From contig NZ_JBDIVE010000002.1 of NCBI RefSeq assembly GCF_039631295.1, positions 434,001 through 498,000 on the forward strand: a stretch of 64,000 bases of DNA. Direction: 5' to 3'. Below the pieces are notes generated by a model that was given only the letters and a program-made list of their open reading frames with translations, was not told the DNA's origin and did not search any database. Below are positions 1-8,341 of this stretch, one piece after another. Every line of letters begins with the position of its first letter. Position 1 is the first letter of the stretch. The position numbers were made by a program, and so were the translations under genes. The DNA is from Viridibacterium sediminicola (lineage in GTDB: Bacteria; Pseudomonadota; Gammaproteobacteria; Burkholderiales; Rhodocyclaceae).

Positions 1-145
1 CGCGCATGGATTTGAGGATCATCTGCAGGAACAGCGCCTCGAATTGCTTGGCCGTCGCCTTGATCGACTCAGGGGTGTTCTCGCGCGCAGCGCGCTTGAG
101 CGCGCTGAGCGCATTGACGTCGAATGTGTTGACCTGGTCGATCAT
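1..145 (-). CDS. flgJ: FlgJ, N-terminal rod-binding domain (cut by window edge)
   Basis: Only the first 48 codons are present; the gene runs off the left edge. FlgJ caps the growing flagellar rod in the periplasm and, in many beta- and gamma-proteobacteria, carries a C-terminal muramidase that opens the peptidoglycan for the rod. The visible part ends in the family motif QFEALFLQMILKSMR, which belongs to the rod-binding domain. Whether the muramidase domain follows cannot be seen. It starts 24 nt after the flgI stop, the usual order at the end of this operon. The assignment is firm for the domain. Confidence 0.88.
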   Translation of the reverse strand, partial: MIDQVNTFDVNALSALKRAARENTPESIKATAKQFEALFLQMILKSMR

Positions 146-169
146 GTCCTAAAGTCCTCTGGAATGGGC

Positions 170-1279
170 TCAGATCACTTCGAGCTCGGCGCGCAGTGCG
201 CCCGAAGCCTTCATCGCTTGCAGAATGTTGATCATGTCCAGCGGATTGGCGCCCACCGAATTGAGTGCCTTGACTACCTCGGCCAGATTCGCGCCCGGCT
301 TGAAGCGCACGAAGCCACCGCCGCCCTGCTTGATGTCGACGCTGCCGTTGTTGGTTATCGCGGTAGTGCCGCCAGAGAGCGCATTGGGCTGGCTGACTTG
401 CGGATTGTCACTCACCGTCACGGAAAGATTGCCATGCGCAACAGCGCATTCCTGCAAGGCCACGGCCTGATTCATGACCACCGAACCAGTGCGTGAATTG
501 ATGATCACGCGCGCAGCGCCAGACAAGGGCACCACTTCCAGATTTTCGATCTTGCCGATGAAGGCCACGCGCTCATAAGGCAACTCAGGCGCGCGCACCT
601 GGATGCGCCGGCCATCCAGCGGCCAGGCGGTATTCGGCTGGGTATTAGCATTGATCACCTCAGCCACGCGTTGTGCCGTGCCAAAGTCGGAGGCGCCAAG
701 TTCGTACATGATCGAGTCGCCCTGGCCGACCTGCATCTCGACCGGGCGCTCAACCGTCGCCCCCGCCGGCACACGACCGGCGGACAGATGATTGATGGTG
801 ACGGTCGTACCACCCGCCTGGCCGCCGGCGCCGCCGACGATCAGACTGCCTTGAGCTACGGCGTAGACCTGCCCGTCAGCGCCCTTGAGCGGCGTCATCA
901 AGAGCATGCCGCCCTTGAGACTTTTGGCATTGGCGAGCGAGGAGACGTTGACGTCGAACTGTTGCCCGGGCTGGGCAAACGGTGGCATCTGCATGGTCAC
1001 CATGACCGCCGCAACGTTCTTGAGCTGCAGAGTCGTTCCGGTCGGAATGCTGACGCCGAGATTGCCGAGCATGTTGATCAGGCTCTGCGTGGTGAAGGGC
1101 GCCTGCGATGTCTGGTCCCCCGTGCCATCGAGGCCGACAACCAGACCGTAGCCGATCAGCTGGTTGTTGCGCACGCCGGAAATGGTCGCCAGATCCTTGA
1201 CACGCTCAGCCTGTGCCAGTGCGCTTGTCAGCACCACCAATACGCCGAGGGCAAGACGCACAACTGCATTCATGATCAA
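170..1279 (-). CDS. flgI: Flagellar P-ring protein FlgI
   Basis: 369 residues, normal length for FlgI, which forms the P-ring around the rod in the peptidoglycan layer. Residues 1-24 are a Sec signal peptide ending in ALAQA, so the mature protein begins near E25. The mature N-terminus has the family pattern RVKDLATISGVRNNQLIGYG, and GLVVGLDGTGDQ follows. The C-terminus, with its LDMINILQAMKASGALRAEL stretch, is also typical. It sits between flgH and flgJ in one minus-strand operon. An alternative start two codons in (second Met) would only shorten the signal peptide. Confidence 0.97.
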   Translation of the reverse strand: MIMNAVVRLALGVLVVLTSALAQAERVKDLATISGVRNNQLIGYGLVVGLDGTGDQTSQAPFTTQSLINMLGNLGVSIPTGTTLQLKNVAAVMVTMQMPPFAQPGQQFDVNVSSLANAKSLKGGMLLMTPLKGADGQVYAVAQGSLIVGGAGGQAGGTTVTINHLSAGRVPAGATVERPVEMQVGQGDSIMYELGASDFGTAQRVAEVINANTQPNTAWPLDGRRIQVRAPELPYERVAFIGKIENLEVVPLSGAARVIINSRTGSVVMNQAVALQECAVAHGNLSVTVSDNPQVSQPNALSGGTTAITNNGSVDIKQGGGGFVRFKPGANLAEVVKALNSVGANPLDMINILQAMKASGALRAELEVI

Positions 1280-1324
1280 CTCCGCAAATCGAAAGCGCTA
1301 CGCCAGGTGACGCAGACCAGATAC

Positions 1325-1990
1325 TCAGAACGGCAGCACGTTGAGGAACACGCGCTGCAACCAGCCCATGGTCTGGGCTTCGTCGATATAACCGCTTCCC
1401 TTGTACTCGACGCGTGCATCCGCGACCTGCACGGACTGGACAGAGTTGGAGCTTGTCACATAGGCCGGATTAACAACGCCGGAAAAACGTATGAATTCCT
1501 GCCCTTGATTGATGGCTATCTGCTTCTCGCCGGAGACCAGCAGATTGCCGTTCGGATAAACCTCGATCACCGTCACGGTGATCGTGCCGGTAAAGGCATT
1601 ATTGGCCGCCGCCGCACCCTTGCCAGAGAACGAAGTATCGTCAGTGCCCGCGACCGACAAGGGCGAGAGGAATTTGCCCGGCACGCCGAGCGCCGTATTG
1701 AAGCCGACATTGGTACTGCCGCTGCGCGTGGCATTGGCGTTGGCGTTCTTGCTGGCCTGGGTCCTCTCGACCAGATTGATGGTCAAGGTATCGCCCACCA
1801 GACGGGCACGCCGATCTTCAAACAAAGGACGGGTTGCCAAACCGAAGATCGAGCCGCCGCTCACTGCTGCCGGAGCCGGTTCGGGGCGCGCCGTCATCGG
1901 CTGATGCACGGCCGTCGTCGGCGTGATCAAGGCACATGCCGAGCAGAACATGGGCAACAGGCAGACCAGCTTGTGAAAATAAGCCTTCAT
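1325..1990 (-). CDS. flgH: Flagellar L-ring lipoprotein FlgH
   Basis: 221 residues. FlgH makes the outer-membrane L-ring of the flagellar basal body. The N-terminus is a lipoprotein signal, with the lipidated Cys probably C19 (context MFCSAC). The middle has the expected sequence LFEDRRARLVGDTLTINLVE, and the C-terminus has the NGNLLVSGEK and IRFSGVV motifs of the family. The lipobox is a little unusual, with Cys at -3 and small residues before the lipidated Cys. The gene lies between flgG and flgI, 18 nt from flgG and 45 nt from flgI, and is clearly part of the operon. Confidence 0.96.
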   Translation of the reverse strand: MKAYFHKLVCLLPMFCSACALITPTTAVHQPMTARPEPAPAAVSGGSIFGLATRPLFEDRRARLVGDTLTINLVERTQASKNANANATRSGSTNVGFNTALGVPGKFLSPLSVAGTDDTSFSGKGAAAANNAFTGTITVTVIEVYPNGNLLVSGEKQIAINQGQEFIRFSGVVNPAYVTSSNSVQSVQVADARVEYKGSGYIDEAQTMGWLQRVFLNVLPF

Positions 1991-2008
1991 GATGGCCTCA
2001 AGCGATTC

Positions 2009-2791
2009 TTACAGTGAGCTGAGTTTGCCCAGCATGGCATCGGCGGTCTGCACGATGCGCGAATTGAATTCATAGGCGCGCTGCGTCTGGATCAGGTTCA
2101 CCAATTCTTCCGCGGTATTGACGTTGGAGGTTTCGACATAGCCCTGATTCACCGTACCCGAACCATTGGTACCGGGCGTTGAGGCGGTGGCCGTGCCACT
2201 GGCCGTAGTCTCGACAAAGAGGTTTTCACCGAGGCTTTGCAGACCTGCCGGATTGACGAAGGTCGCCAGTTGGATGGCGCCGATTTGCGTTGTCGCGGTG
2301 GAACCCGGCTGGGTCACACTGACCGTACCATCCTTGGCCACGGTAACGCTCAGCGCATCTGCGGGAATGGTGATGGTCGGCTGCAAAGGGTAGCCACTGG
2401 ATGTCACCAGCTGGCCTTGCGAATCCTTCTGGAATGAGCCATCACGCGTATAAGCCGTCGTGCCATCAGGCATCAGCACCTGGAAAAAGCCGGCCCCCTG
2501 AATGGCCAGGTCGTTGGTATTGGTGGTCTGTTGCAGATTACCCTGGGACTGGATGCGTTCGGTCGCCACCGGACGCACGCCAGTGCCGATCTGCAAGCCG
2601 GTCGGGATGGTCGAGCTCTGCGAGCTTTGCGCGCCGGGCTGACGCAGGTTCTGGTAGAGCAGATCCTCGAAAATGGTACGCGCACGTTTGAAACCGTTGG
2701 TACTGGTGTTAGCAAGGTTGTTGGAGATAACGTCCAGCTGGGTTTGCTGTGCGTCGAGTCCGGTTCTGGCCACCCACAATGCGTTCATCAT
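2009..2791 (-). CDS. flgG: Flagellar distal-rod protein FlgG
   Basis: 260 residues, the standard FlgG length. FlgG builds the distal rod. The N-terminal heptad region carries the rod/hook motif LDAQQTQLDVISNNLANTST, and the C-terminal helix carries VNTAEELVNLIQTQRAYEFN, both diagnostic. The longer insert and the ARTGLDAQQ start separate it from the neighbouring paralogue FlgF. It has no signal peptide, as expected for a substrate of the flagellar type III export apparatus. Position between flgF and flgH fits the conserved rod-hook order. Confidence 0.97.
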   Translation of the reverse strand: MMNALWVARTGLDAQQTQLDVISNNLANTSTNGFKRARTIFEDLLYQNLRQPGAQSSQSSTIPTGLQIGTGVRPVATERIQSQGNLQQTTNTNDLAIQGAGFFQVLMPDGTTAYTRDGSFQKDSQGQLVTSSGYPLQPTITIPADALSVTVAKDGTVSVTQPGSTATTQIGAIQLATFVNPAGLQSLGENLFVETTASGTATASTPGTNGSGTVNQGYVETSNVNTAEELVNLIQTQRAYEFNSRIVQTADAMLGKLSSL

Positions 2792-2821
2792 TTCAGCTAC
2801 TCCTTATGTTGGTGCCAGTGC

Positions 2822-3553
2822 TCAGCGACTGATGATCGCCGTCGCAGCCTTGTCGTCTTGCTGTGCGGTATCCAGCATCTTGATCTGCATTTCGAACTGC
2901 CGCGCCAGCGACATCATGCTGACGATTTGGTCGACGACATTCACATTGCTGCCTTCCAGATAGCCGCCAGAAACACGTACCGAATCATCCTGCGCCGCTG
3001 GCGTCTGCGTGCGAAACAGACCATCCTCGCCGCGCACCAGATCAGCGGCCGCCGGATTGACCAGCTTGAAACGAGCGATCGCGCTGGCGCTGGTCTTGGC
3101 GCCGGTCAGCGGCGTGGTGGTGATGGTGCCGTCCTGACCCACTTCAATGCTGTTGTCCGGCGGAATGGTGATCGGCCCGCCATCGCCCATCACGGCCAAA
3201 CCGGAGGTCGTCCGCAACACGCCTTCCGGATCAATCGTGAAGTGGCCATTGCGCGTATACGCTTCCTTGCCATCAGCGCCCTGAACAACGAACCAGCCAT
3301 TGCCATTAATGGCCACGTCATAAGGCGCCGAAGTGCGCTCCAACGGACCCGTGCTCAGATCGTTCGACACACTGGCATCCACGGCGAAAGCACGCGTCGG
3401 CAAAGCCGGCGTCTGCACATTCACCGCACGGAAGCGATGCAGCTCGGCGCGAAAACCGGTCGTCGTGGCATTGGCCAGGTTGTGCGCCACCGAGGTCTGT
3501 TGAGACATCGTGGCTTTCGCGCCGGACATTGCGGTGTAGATCAGTTTATCCAT
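2822..3553 (-). CDS. flgF: Flagellar proximal-rod protein FlgF
   Basis: 243 residues. FlgF is a minor proximal-rod subunit exported by the flagellar type III apparatus. It begins MDKLIYTAMSGAKATM, the usual FlgF opening, then has the QTSVAHNLANATTTGFRAEL rod motif. The C-terminal helix reads NVNVVDQIVSMMSLARQFE. The central YTRNGHFTIDPEGVLRTTSG segment is shared by all hook/rod paralogues. It lies 30 nt upstream of flgG and 57 nt downstream of flgE in the same orientation. Confidence 0.96.
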   Translation of the reverse strand: MDKLIYTAMSGAKATMSQQTSVAHNLANATTTGFRAELHRFRAVNVQTPALPTRAFAVDASVSNDLSTGPLERTSAPYDVAINGNGWFVVQGADGKEAYTRNGHFTIDPEGVLRTTSGLAVMGDGGPITIPPDNSIEVGQDGTITTTPLTGAKTSASAIARFKLVNPAAADLVRGEDGLFRTQTPAAQDDSVRVSGGYLEGSNVNVVDQIVSMMSLARQFEMQIKMLDTAQQDDKAATAIISR

Positions 3554-3610
3554 GATCGAAGCATCGTGATTCGCGTGGGTTGATCGGCAATCAGCTCGGT
3601 CTAATCAGGT

Positions 3611-4885
3611 TTAACGCAGATTGACGAGGGTCTGCATGAGCTGATCCTGCGTCTTGATCGACTGCGCATTGGCCTGGTAGTTGCGCTGCGCCGTAATCAT
3701 GTTCACCAGCTCAGCCGTCAGGTCCACATTGGAGTCTTCGAGAGCACCTGACTGAATCGCGCCAAGCTGACCGGTACCCGGCGCGCCGACCTGCGGCTGA
3801 CCCGATGCGGCAGACTCCGACCACAGATTGCCGCCGGCAGATTGCAGCCCACCCGGATCAGCGAAGTGGGCCAGCACCACCTGACCCAGATTGGTCGTCT
3901 GGCCGTTGCTGTACTTGCCTTTGACCACACCCGTGGCATCGATTGCGATACCGGAGAGCTGACCTGCGGCGTAACCATCCTGCGTCGAACTATTGACGGC
4001 ATAGGAACCGCTGTACTGCGTCGAGCCCGTGAAGTTGAGCGGAACACCGGTCATGTCAGGCGCGGTATAGACGGACTGATCGATGTCGATACCAATCGAC
4101 AGCAAGCCAGAGCCACTGACCTTGCCCGTTGTATTGTCGAAGGTCAGCGTTTGCGCCGTCGTACTTGCAGTCCCTCCGTCAACCGAGGTGTAAATCTTCC
4201 AGTCGGTGGTACTGGTACCCGGGAACTGCTTCTGGAAGAACAGCCCCAGACTGTGCTGCGCGCCACTCTGGTCATAGACGCTGACCGAAGTCGAGAAGTT
4301 ATAGGTGGTGCCGTCCGCCTGATTGAAGGTCGCCACGGCAGTACCGGCGCTATCGGTCTTCACTTCATCGGCCGCGTTGAAGTTCATCTGGATCTCGATA
4401 CCCGTGCCCGCAGAGCTCTGGCCGGTCGCAACCGGCGGCAGGATCGCGTTATTGACGCGAATGTCCGACAAGGGGCCGGCGACGATCTTGCCATTGGCAT
4501 CCACGCCATAGCCGGTCAGGTGCAGCCCGGAAGAGCTCGACACATAACCATTCTTGTCCAGCTGGAACTGACCATTGCGGGTGAAGCTGATGGTGCCTGC
4601 ATCGGACAGACGGAAGAAGCCGTCGCCATTGATGGCCATATCGAGCGGATTGCTACTCGTCGAGATATTGCCTTGCGAGAACTGCTGCGCCACCTTGCTG
4701 ATCGAGGTACCGATACCCACCTGGGTGGAGGATGCCGCACCATTGATCGCCGAGGCGAACAGATCCGAAAACACCGATGACGATAGCTTGAAACCAACCG
4801 TGCTGCCGTTGGAAACGTTATTGCTGATGACGTCCAGCGATTTTGCTGCGGCGTTCAGACCGGAAAGACCACTTTGCAATGCCAT
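3611..4885 (-). CDS. flgE: Flagellar hook protein FlgE
   Basis: 424 residues, in the usual range for FlgE, the structural subunit of the hook. The conserved N-terminal D0 helix (LSGLNAAAKSLDVISNNVSN) and C-terminal D0 helix (SNVDLTAELVNMITAQRNYQ) bracket a longer, more variable middle that forms the surface domains D1-D2. No signal peptide, as expected for flagellar type III export. It starts 15 nt after flgD, whose product is the cap needed to polymerise the hook, and is followed by the rod genes flgF and flgG. Confidence 0.97.
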   Translation of the reverse strand: MALQSGLSGLNAAAKSLDVISNNVSNGSTVGFKLSSSVFSDLFASAINGAASSTQVGIGTSISKVAQQFSQGNISTSSNPLDMAINGDGFFRLSDAGTISFTRNGQFQLDKNGYVSSSSGLHLTGYGVDANGKIVAGPLSDIRVNNAILPPVATGQSSAGTGIEIQMNFNAADEVKTDSAGTAVATFNQADGTTYNFSTSVSVYDQSGAQHSLGLFFQKQFPGTSTTDWKIYTSVDGGTASTTAQTLTFDNTTGKVSGSGLLSIGIDIDQSVYTAPDMTGVPLNFTGSTQYSGSYAVNSSTQDGYAAGQLSGIAIDATGVVKGKYSNGQTTNLGQVVLAHFADPGGLQSAGGNLWSESAASGQPQVGAPGTGQLGAIQSGALEDSNVDLTAELVNMITAQRNYQANAQSIKTQDQLMQTLVNLR

Positions 4886-4900
4886 TTTGATATCTCCAGA

Positions 4901-5620
4901 CTAGAGGATACGGACAACATCGGTGAGAGCGAGTTTGCTGAACCGCCCCGCATCGATGCTTGCGCCAGAATCCGAATTGATCACGCTCGTGACGGTGGCC
5001 ATCTCCAGAGCGCTGGACTTGATCGTGTCCTTGCCTGCAGTAGCCGTAATCTTCATGGTGTAGGTGCCATCCTTGGCCGTCGTCCCGTCGGTGCTCAGAC
5101 CGTTCCAGACGAAGTCGTGCGAACCCGCGTCCTGCTTGCTCATGGTTTCGCTGGCAACTTCCTTGCCGCTCGAATCCAGAATCGAAATGACCACCTTGTC
5201 TGCCGCTTCTTCAAGCGTGAAACCGCCGACGGCCATACCGCTGGACAGATTGAGCTGATCCCCCTTGACCAGCACCGAGTGCCCCAGCAAGGCTGAAGCC
5301 GCTTGCAAGGACTCGCTGGACTTATAGCCGGAGAGCAGCGTGTTCATTGTTGTATTGAGCTTTTCCATACCGCTGGCGGTATTGATCTGCGCAATCTGCG
5401 AGGTCAGCTCGGCGTTGTCCGTCGGATTCATCGGATCCTGGTTTTGCAACTGCGTGGTCAGCAGCTTCAGGAAGCTCGCCTGCGAGGTTGCAGTAGAGTC
5501 CTTCGTCGTCGAGCTGCTCGAACTGGTCGAGCTCGACGAACCCGATGCAGTATTCGCCGCATTGATGGCAGCGTAAATATCCGCTGTCGTGCTCGAATTC
5601 GTGGAAGTAGTGGTGGTCAT
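4901..5620 (-). CDS. flgD: Hook-capping protein FlgD
   Basis: 239 residues. FlgD forms the temporary cap on which hook subunits polymerise. The N-terminal ~60 residues are Ser/Thr-rich and low in complexity, as is common in FlgD. Then comes the diagnostic SFLKLLTTQLQNQDPMNPTD and NAELTSQIAQINTASGMEKL. The C-terminal half is the FLgD Ig-like domain plus the tudor-like fold (DFVWNGLSTDGTTAKDGTY). The Ser-rich start is of uncertain exact length, but the ATG given follows flgC by 14 nt with the expected operon spacing. Confidence 0.96.
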   Translation of the reverse strand: MTTTTSTNSSTTADIYAAINAANTASGSSSSTSSSSSTTKDSTATSQASFLKLLTTQLQNQDPMNPTDNAELTSQIAQINTASGMEKLNTTMNTLLSGYKSSESLQAASALLGHSVLVKGDQLNLSSGMAVGGFTLEEAADKVVISILDSSGKEVASETMSKQDAGSHDFVWNGLSTDGTTAKDGTYTMKITATAGKDTIKSSALEMATVTSVINSDSGASIDAGRFSKLALTDVVRIL

Positions 5621-5634
5621 GATGGGAACCTCGA

Positions 5635-6042
5635 TCAGGAGCCGATGGTGAGTGCTTTTTGCAGCATTGTTTTAGCGGTGTTCATCATTTCAACATCCGT
5701 CTGATAAGCCCGCGAAGAAGAGATCATGTTGGTCATTTCCTCCACCACATCCACATTGGGCATCGAGACATAGCCATCCTTGTTGGCCGCCGGGCTCTTC
5801 GGGTCGTACACCATGCGCAAGGGCGCAGCGCTTTCGACCACCTGCAAGACCTGCACGCCCTGAGCATAGGGGTTGTTGCCTTGCTGACGCGCCTGGAACA
5901 CCACTTGTTTGGCGCGATAGGGTTGGCCATCAGGCCCCGCTACGCTATCGGCGTTGGCCATGTTGCTCGCCGTGGTGTTCAGACGCAGCGACTGCGCATG
6001 CATGGCCGAACTGGCGATTCCGAAAACATCAAACAGGCTCAT
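5635..6042 (-). CDS. flgC: Flagellar proximal-rod protein FlgC
   Basis: 135 residues, the usual FlgC size. It is a proximal-rod subunit. It opens MSLFDVFGIASSAMHAQSLR, then has LNTTASNMANADSV, and ends with the rod C-terminal helix VDVVEEMTNMISSSRAYQT. The start codon lies 11 nt beyond the flgB stop, which fits the flgB-flgC couple seen in almost all proteobacteria. Nothing is unusual in the sequence. Confidence 0.97.
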   Translation of the reverse strand: MSLFDVFGIASSAMHAQSLRLNTTASNMANADSVAGPDGQPYRAKQVVFQARQQGNNPYAQGVQVLQVVESAAPLRMVYDPKSPAANKDGYVSMPNVDVVEEMTNMISSSRAYQTDVEMMNTAKTMLQKALTIGS

Positions 6043-6053
6043 GATGCGACTCC

Positions 6054-6455
6054 TCAGCCCTGACCCGTAATCGCCGCCTGCATGCTCTTGAGCAGGCCAT
6101 TGATGAATGAAATGCTGGCTTCATAGTGCAGCGTGTTTTCAGCCATTGCGGCGCGCTCCACATCCATATCCACGGTGTTGCCATCAACACTCGATTGCGT
6201 CTCCGGGCGATATTGCAGATTCGGCGCAGTGGCAACGCCGGCAGCGGCCACATGGTTGGCTGCAGTGGTCGACAAAGCCAGCGGAGCAACGCGGCCGGCC
6301 AAGGCGCCATGCAGCGCGCTGCCGAAGTCGATGTCGCGTGCCTTGTAGTTCGGCGTATCTGCGTTGGCAATATTGGAAGCAATCAGCGCCTGACGCTGGG
6401 AACGCAGATCCAGCGCGGTCTGATGAAAGCGCAATGCGTCGTCAAGTCTGCTCAT
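6054..6455 (-). CDS. flgB: Flagellar proximal-rod protein FlgB, first gene of the operon
   Basis: 133 residues from the chosen ATG. FlgB is a proximal-rod subunit exported through the flagellar type III apparatus. The open frame extends 102 codons further upstream, but the start MSRLDDALRFHQTALDLRSQ matches the family and is preceded by a GGAG ribosome-binding site (CTGGAGCAGAGCAA before ATG); the upstream codons read like non-coding DNA. The motif LIASNIANADTPNYKARDID is diagnostic. As the first gene, it should carry the operon promoter in the 369-nt gap to the divergent flgA. Confidence 0.96.
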   Translation of the reverse strand: MSRLDDALRFHQTALDLRSQRQALIASNIANADTPNYKARDIDFGSALHGALAGRVAPLALSTTAANHVAAAGVATAPNLQYRPETQSSVDGNTVDMDVERAAMAENTLHYEASISFINGLLKSMQAAITGQG

Positions 6456-6596
6456 TTGCTCTGCTCCAGAATTCTTGTTGTTCACCAGCACCGGACCTTG
6501 ATCAAGCTTGGGCTCTGCAAAACGCTTGCCTTGTTTCCTGAACATTTCCGTCTCCCGAATCCAGCGGCAATGGACCGCGTGCTCGACAGGCATATC

Positions 6597-6611
6597 GCAG
6601 CTTCCGTGCCA
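6597..6611 (-). promoter_or_regulatory. Candidate sigma-54 promoter for the flgB operon
   Basis: On the minus strand the sequence TGGCACGGAAGCTGC has the -24 GG and -12 GC elements of a sigma-54 (RpoN) promoter with the correct spacing; the only loss against TGGCAC-N5-TTGC is C for the first T of the -12 box. It lies about 140 nt upstream of the flgB ATG. Two direct AAAACGGC copies lie just upstream of it and might bind an activator. Known biology: rod/hook operons of several polar flagellates use sigma-54. Functional use here is inference. Confidence 0.5.
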
Positions 6612-6824
6612 GCGCCAAAACGATCGAAAAACGGCCAAATACCACTTACAAAGCGGCAAAACGGCAGCTCGCCCCGGCAGTGCGGCGGCAGGCAACGGCA
6701 AACATTGCCGGTCAATGGAAGTAGGGTGTTTTGGTGGATCTGTTCTGCGCCCGAGCGGCACTTGATCCGTGTTTGAATCGGGCTAGCGCCCAATTCCGGC
6801 GAGCACTGTTCTGCCAGTCAAACC

Positions 6825-7505
6825 ATGAAGCCCGTCATCACCGCCCTGCTCTGCGCGCTCCTGCTCTCAAGCACCGCCCAGGCTGCAACGCCCGAGGCTT
6901 TGCGCGAGCTGGCCGAGCGCTTTCTGCGCGAACGTGCTCAGGGACTTGCCGGACAAGTGAACATCAGTGTGGCGACGCCCTCGGCGCGCAATCCCCTGGC
7001 CAACTGCAAACAGCCGGAAGCCTTTGTCCCGGCAGCGCAGAAGAACTGGGGGCGCATCACGGTCGGGCTGCGCTGCAGTGAAACGCCGGCTGCCTCGCTC
7101 TATCTGAGCGCCAGGGTTTCAGTCATTGGAAGCTATGTCGTGATGGCGCGGCCTGTCGCAGGCGGACAGGCGATCGGCATTGACGATGTGCGCCTGGTCG
7201 AGGGTGAGCTGAGCAGCATGCCCAGCGACATCCTGACTCAGCTCGACAGCGTGATCGGTCGCCATGCGCGACAAGCACTGAACAGCGGGCAGAGCTTGCG
7301 CAGCGTCTATCTGCTGGCAACGGTCAACGTACGCGCAGGTCAGGAAGTGAAGGTCATCGCACGTGGTAAAGGCTTCACGGTCGCCAATGGCGGTCGCGCG
7401 CTCAATACCGCCATGCAGGGAGAAGTTACACGCGTCCGCCTCGATAACGGCCGCGTCATTGTGGGTGTGCTCGGCGCAGACGGCATCGTCGAAGTCGCCG
7501 AGTAG
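6825..7505 (+). CDS. flgA: Flagellar P-ring assembly chaperone FlgA
   Basis: 226 residues. FlgA is a periplasmic chaperone that helps FlgI form the P-ring. Residues 1-20 are a Sec signal peptide ending TAQA. The C-terminal half is an SAF domain (from about residue 105: VVMARPVAGGQAIGIDDVRL) followed by VKVIARGKGFTVANGGRAL, the family signature. The ATG follows an upstream region shared with the divergent flgB operon. Divergent flgA next to flgB is the common proteobacterial layout. Confidence 0.95.
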   Translation: MKPVITALLCALLLSSTAQAATPEALRELAERFLRERAQGLAGQVNISVATPSARNPLANCKQPEAFVPAAQKNWGRITVGLRCSETPAASLYLSARVSVIGSYVVMARPVAGGQAIGIDDVRLVEGELSSMPSDILTQLDSVIGRHARQALNSGQSLRSVYLLATVNVRAGQEVKVIARGKGFTVANGGRALNTAMQGEVTRVRLDNGRVIVGVLGADGIVEVAE

Positions 7506-7535
7506 AGCCGCCGGCCAGCAGACCGGGCAGCCAGA

Positions 7536-7802
7536 TCAGTTACGTCTGCGCGGTGCCGACTGTGGTGCGGGACCACCACGTTGTTCGATGTGGCGGAAAG
7601 TGATACGGCCCTTGCTGAAATCATAGGGCGACATCTCCAGCGTCACCTTGTCACCGGCGAGGATGCGGATATGGTGCTTGCGCATCTTGCCCGAGGTGTA
7701 GGCGATCAGCGGGTGGCCGTTTTCCAGAGTCACGCGAAAACGTGAGTCCGGCAGCACTTCCGCGACAACGCCCTGCATTTCAAGGAGTTCTTCCTTAGCC
7801 AT
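7536..7802 (-). CDS. infA: Translation initiation factor IF-1, long paralogue
   Basis: 88 residues from MAKEELLEMQG; the longer open frame upstream is not coding. IF-1 binds the ribosomal A site during initiation. The S1/OB-fold core is clear (FRVTLENGHPLIAYTSGKM, KHHIRILAGDKVTLEM, SPYDFSKGRITFRH). Typical IF-1 is 72 residues; this one has an extra C-terminal tail rich in Pro, Gln and Arg. Known context: many beta-proteobacteria have a second, longer IF-1 outside the ribosomal operon. Here it lies just downstream of a cold-shock gene, with a terminator between them, which suggests a stress-related role (inference). Confidence 0.93.
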   Translation of the reverse strand: MAKEELLEMQGVVAEVLPDSRFRVTLENGHPLIAYTSGKMRKHHIRILAGDKVTLEMSPYDFSKGRITFRHIEQRGGPAPQSAPRRRN

Positions 7803-7852
7803 GATGAGTGTCCGAGTAGGCAGGACCTGCAACAGGTCTTGCAAAAATGAAA

Positions 7853-7886
7853 AGCGCAAAGCCCGGCTCACGCCGGGCTTTGCGCT
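7853..7886 (-). terminator. Strong rho-independent terminator after the cold-shock gene
   Basis: A 15-bp perfect stem (AGCGCAAAGCCCGGC) with a 4-nt TCAC loop. On the minus strand it is followed by CTTTTCATTTTTGC. It lies 15 nt after the cspA stop and 50 nt before the infA start, so the two minus-strand genes are probably separate transcripts or differentially expressed. Confidence 0.9.
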
Positions 7887-7901
7887 GACTGACAGCAATA
7901 A

Positions 7902-8105
7902 TCAAGCTGCTGTGATGTTCGAAGCTTGCTGACCCTTGGGGCCATTGACGAGCTCGAAATTGACGCGCTGACCTTCGGTCAGGGTCTTGAAACCTGCGCT
8001 CTGAATTGCAGAGAAATGTGCGAAAAGGTCCTGGCCGCCATCATCCGGCGTAATGAAACCAAAACCCTTAGCGTCGTTGAACCACTTGACTGTACCGATT
8101 GCCAT
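7902..8105 (-). CDS. Cold-shock protein, CspA family
   Basis: 67 residues from MAIGTVKWFNDAKGFGFI; RBS AGGAGA lies 5 nt upstream of the ATG. It is a single OB-fold that binds single-stranded RNA/DNA. RNP1 (KGFGFI) and RNP2 (DLFAHFSAI) are intact. A frame extending 16 codons further upstream lacks family similarity. The 236 nt between this start and the neighbouring asparaginase gene hold no other gene and probably include a long 5' leader, as cold-shock mRNAs often have; no riboswitch-like structure could be confirmed by eye. Confidence 0.95.
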   Translation of the reverse strand: MAIGTVKWFNDAKGFGFITPDDGGQDLFAHFSAIQSAGFKTLTEGQRVNFELVNGPKGQQASNITAA

Positions 8106-8341
8106 GCCTATCTCCTGAAACGTGTTTGGGCTATGCCCCGAGGGACGATTCAAGATGACAGGGAGATGAAGGGCGGAATACCGGAAAACGGCGGGTACTG
8201 ACCAGACAACAGGACTGACTTAATGATCGCTGGGCGCACTGTGCACTGCTTCGCCTGCGCTGGCAAGCTTTATCGCAATTCAATGCGTAACTTAGCCGCC
8301 CGCCGCCGCACCCGCCAATGACAAAAACATCTCAACGCGAC

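Noticed and set aside
6456..6761. 102-codon extension of flgB
   Set aside because: The family start with an RBS lies at 6455; the extension covers the promoter region.
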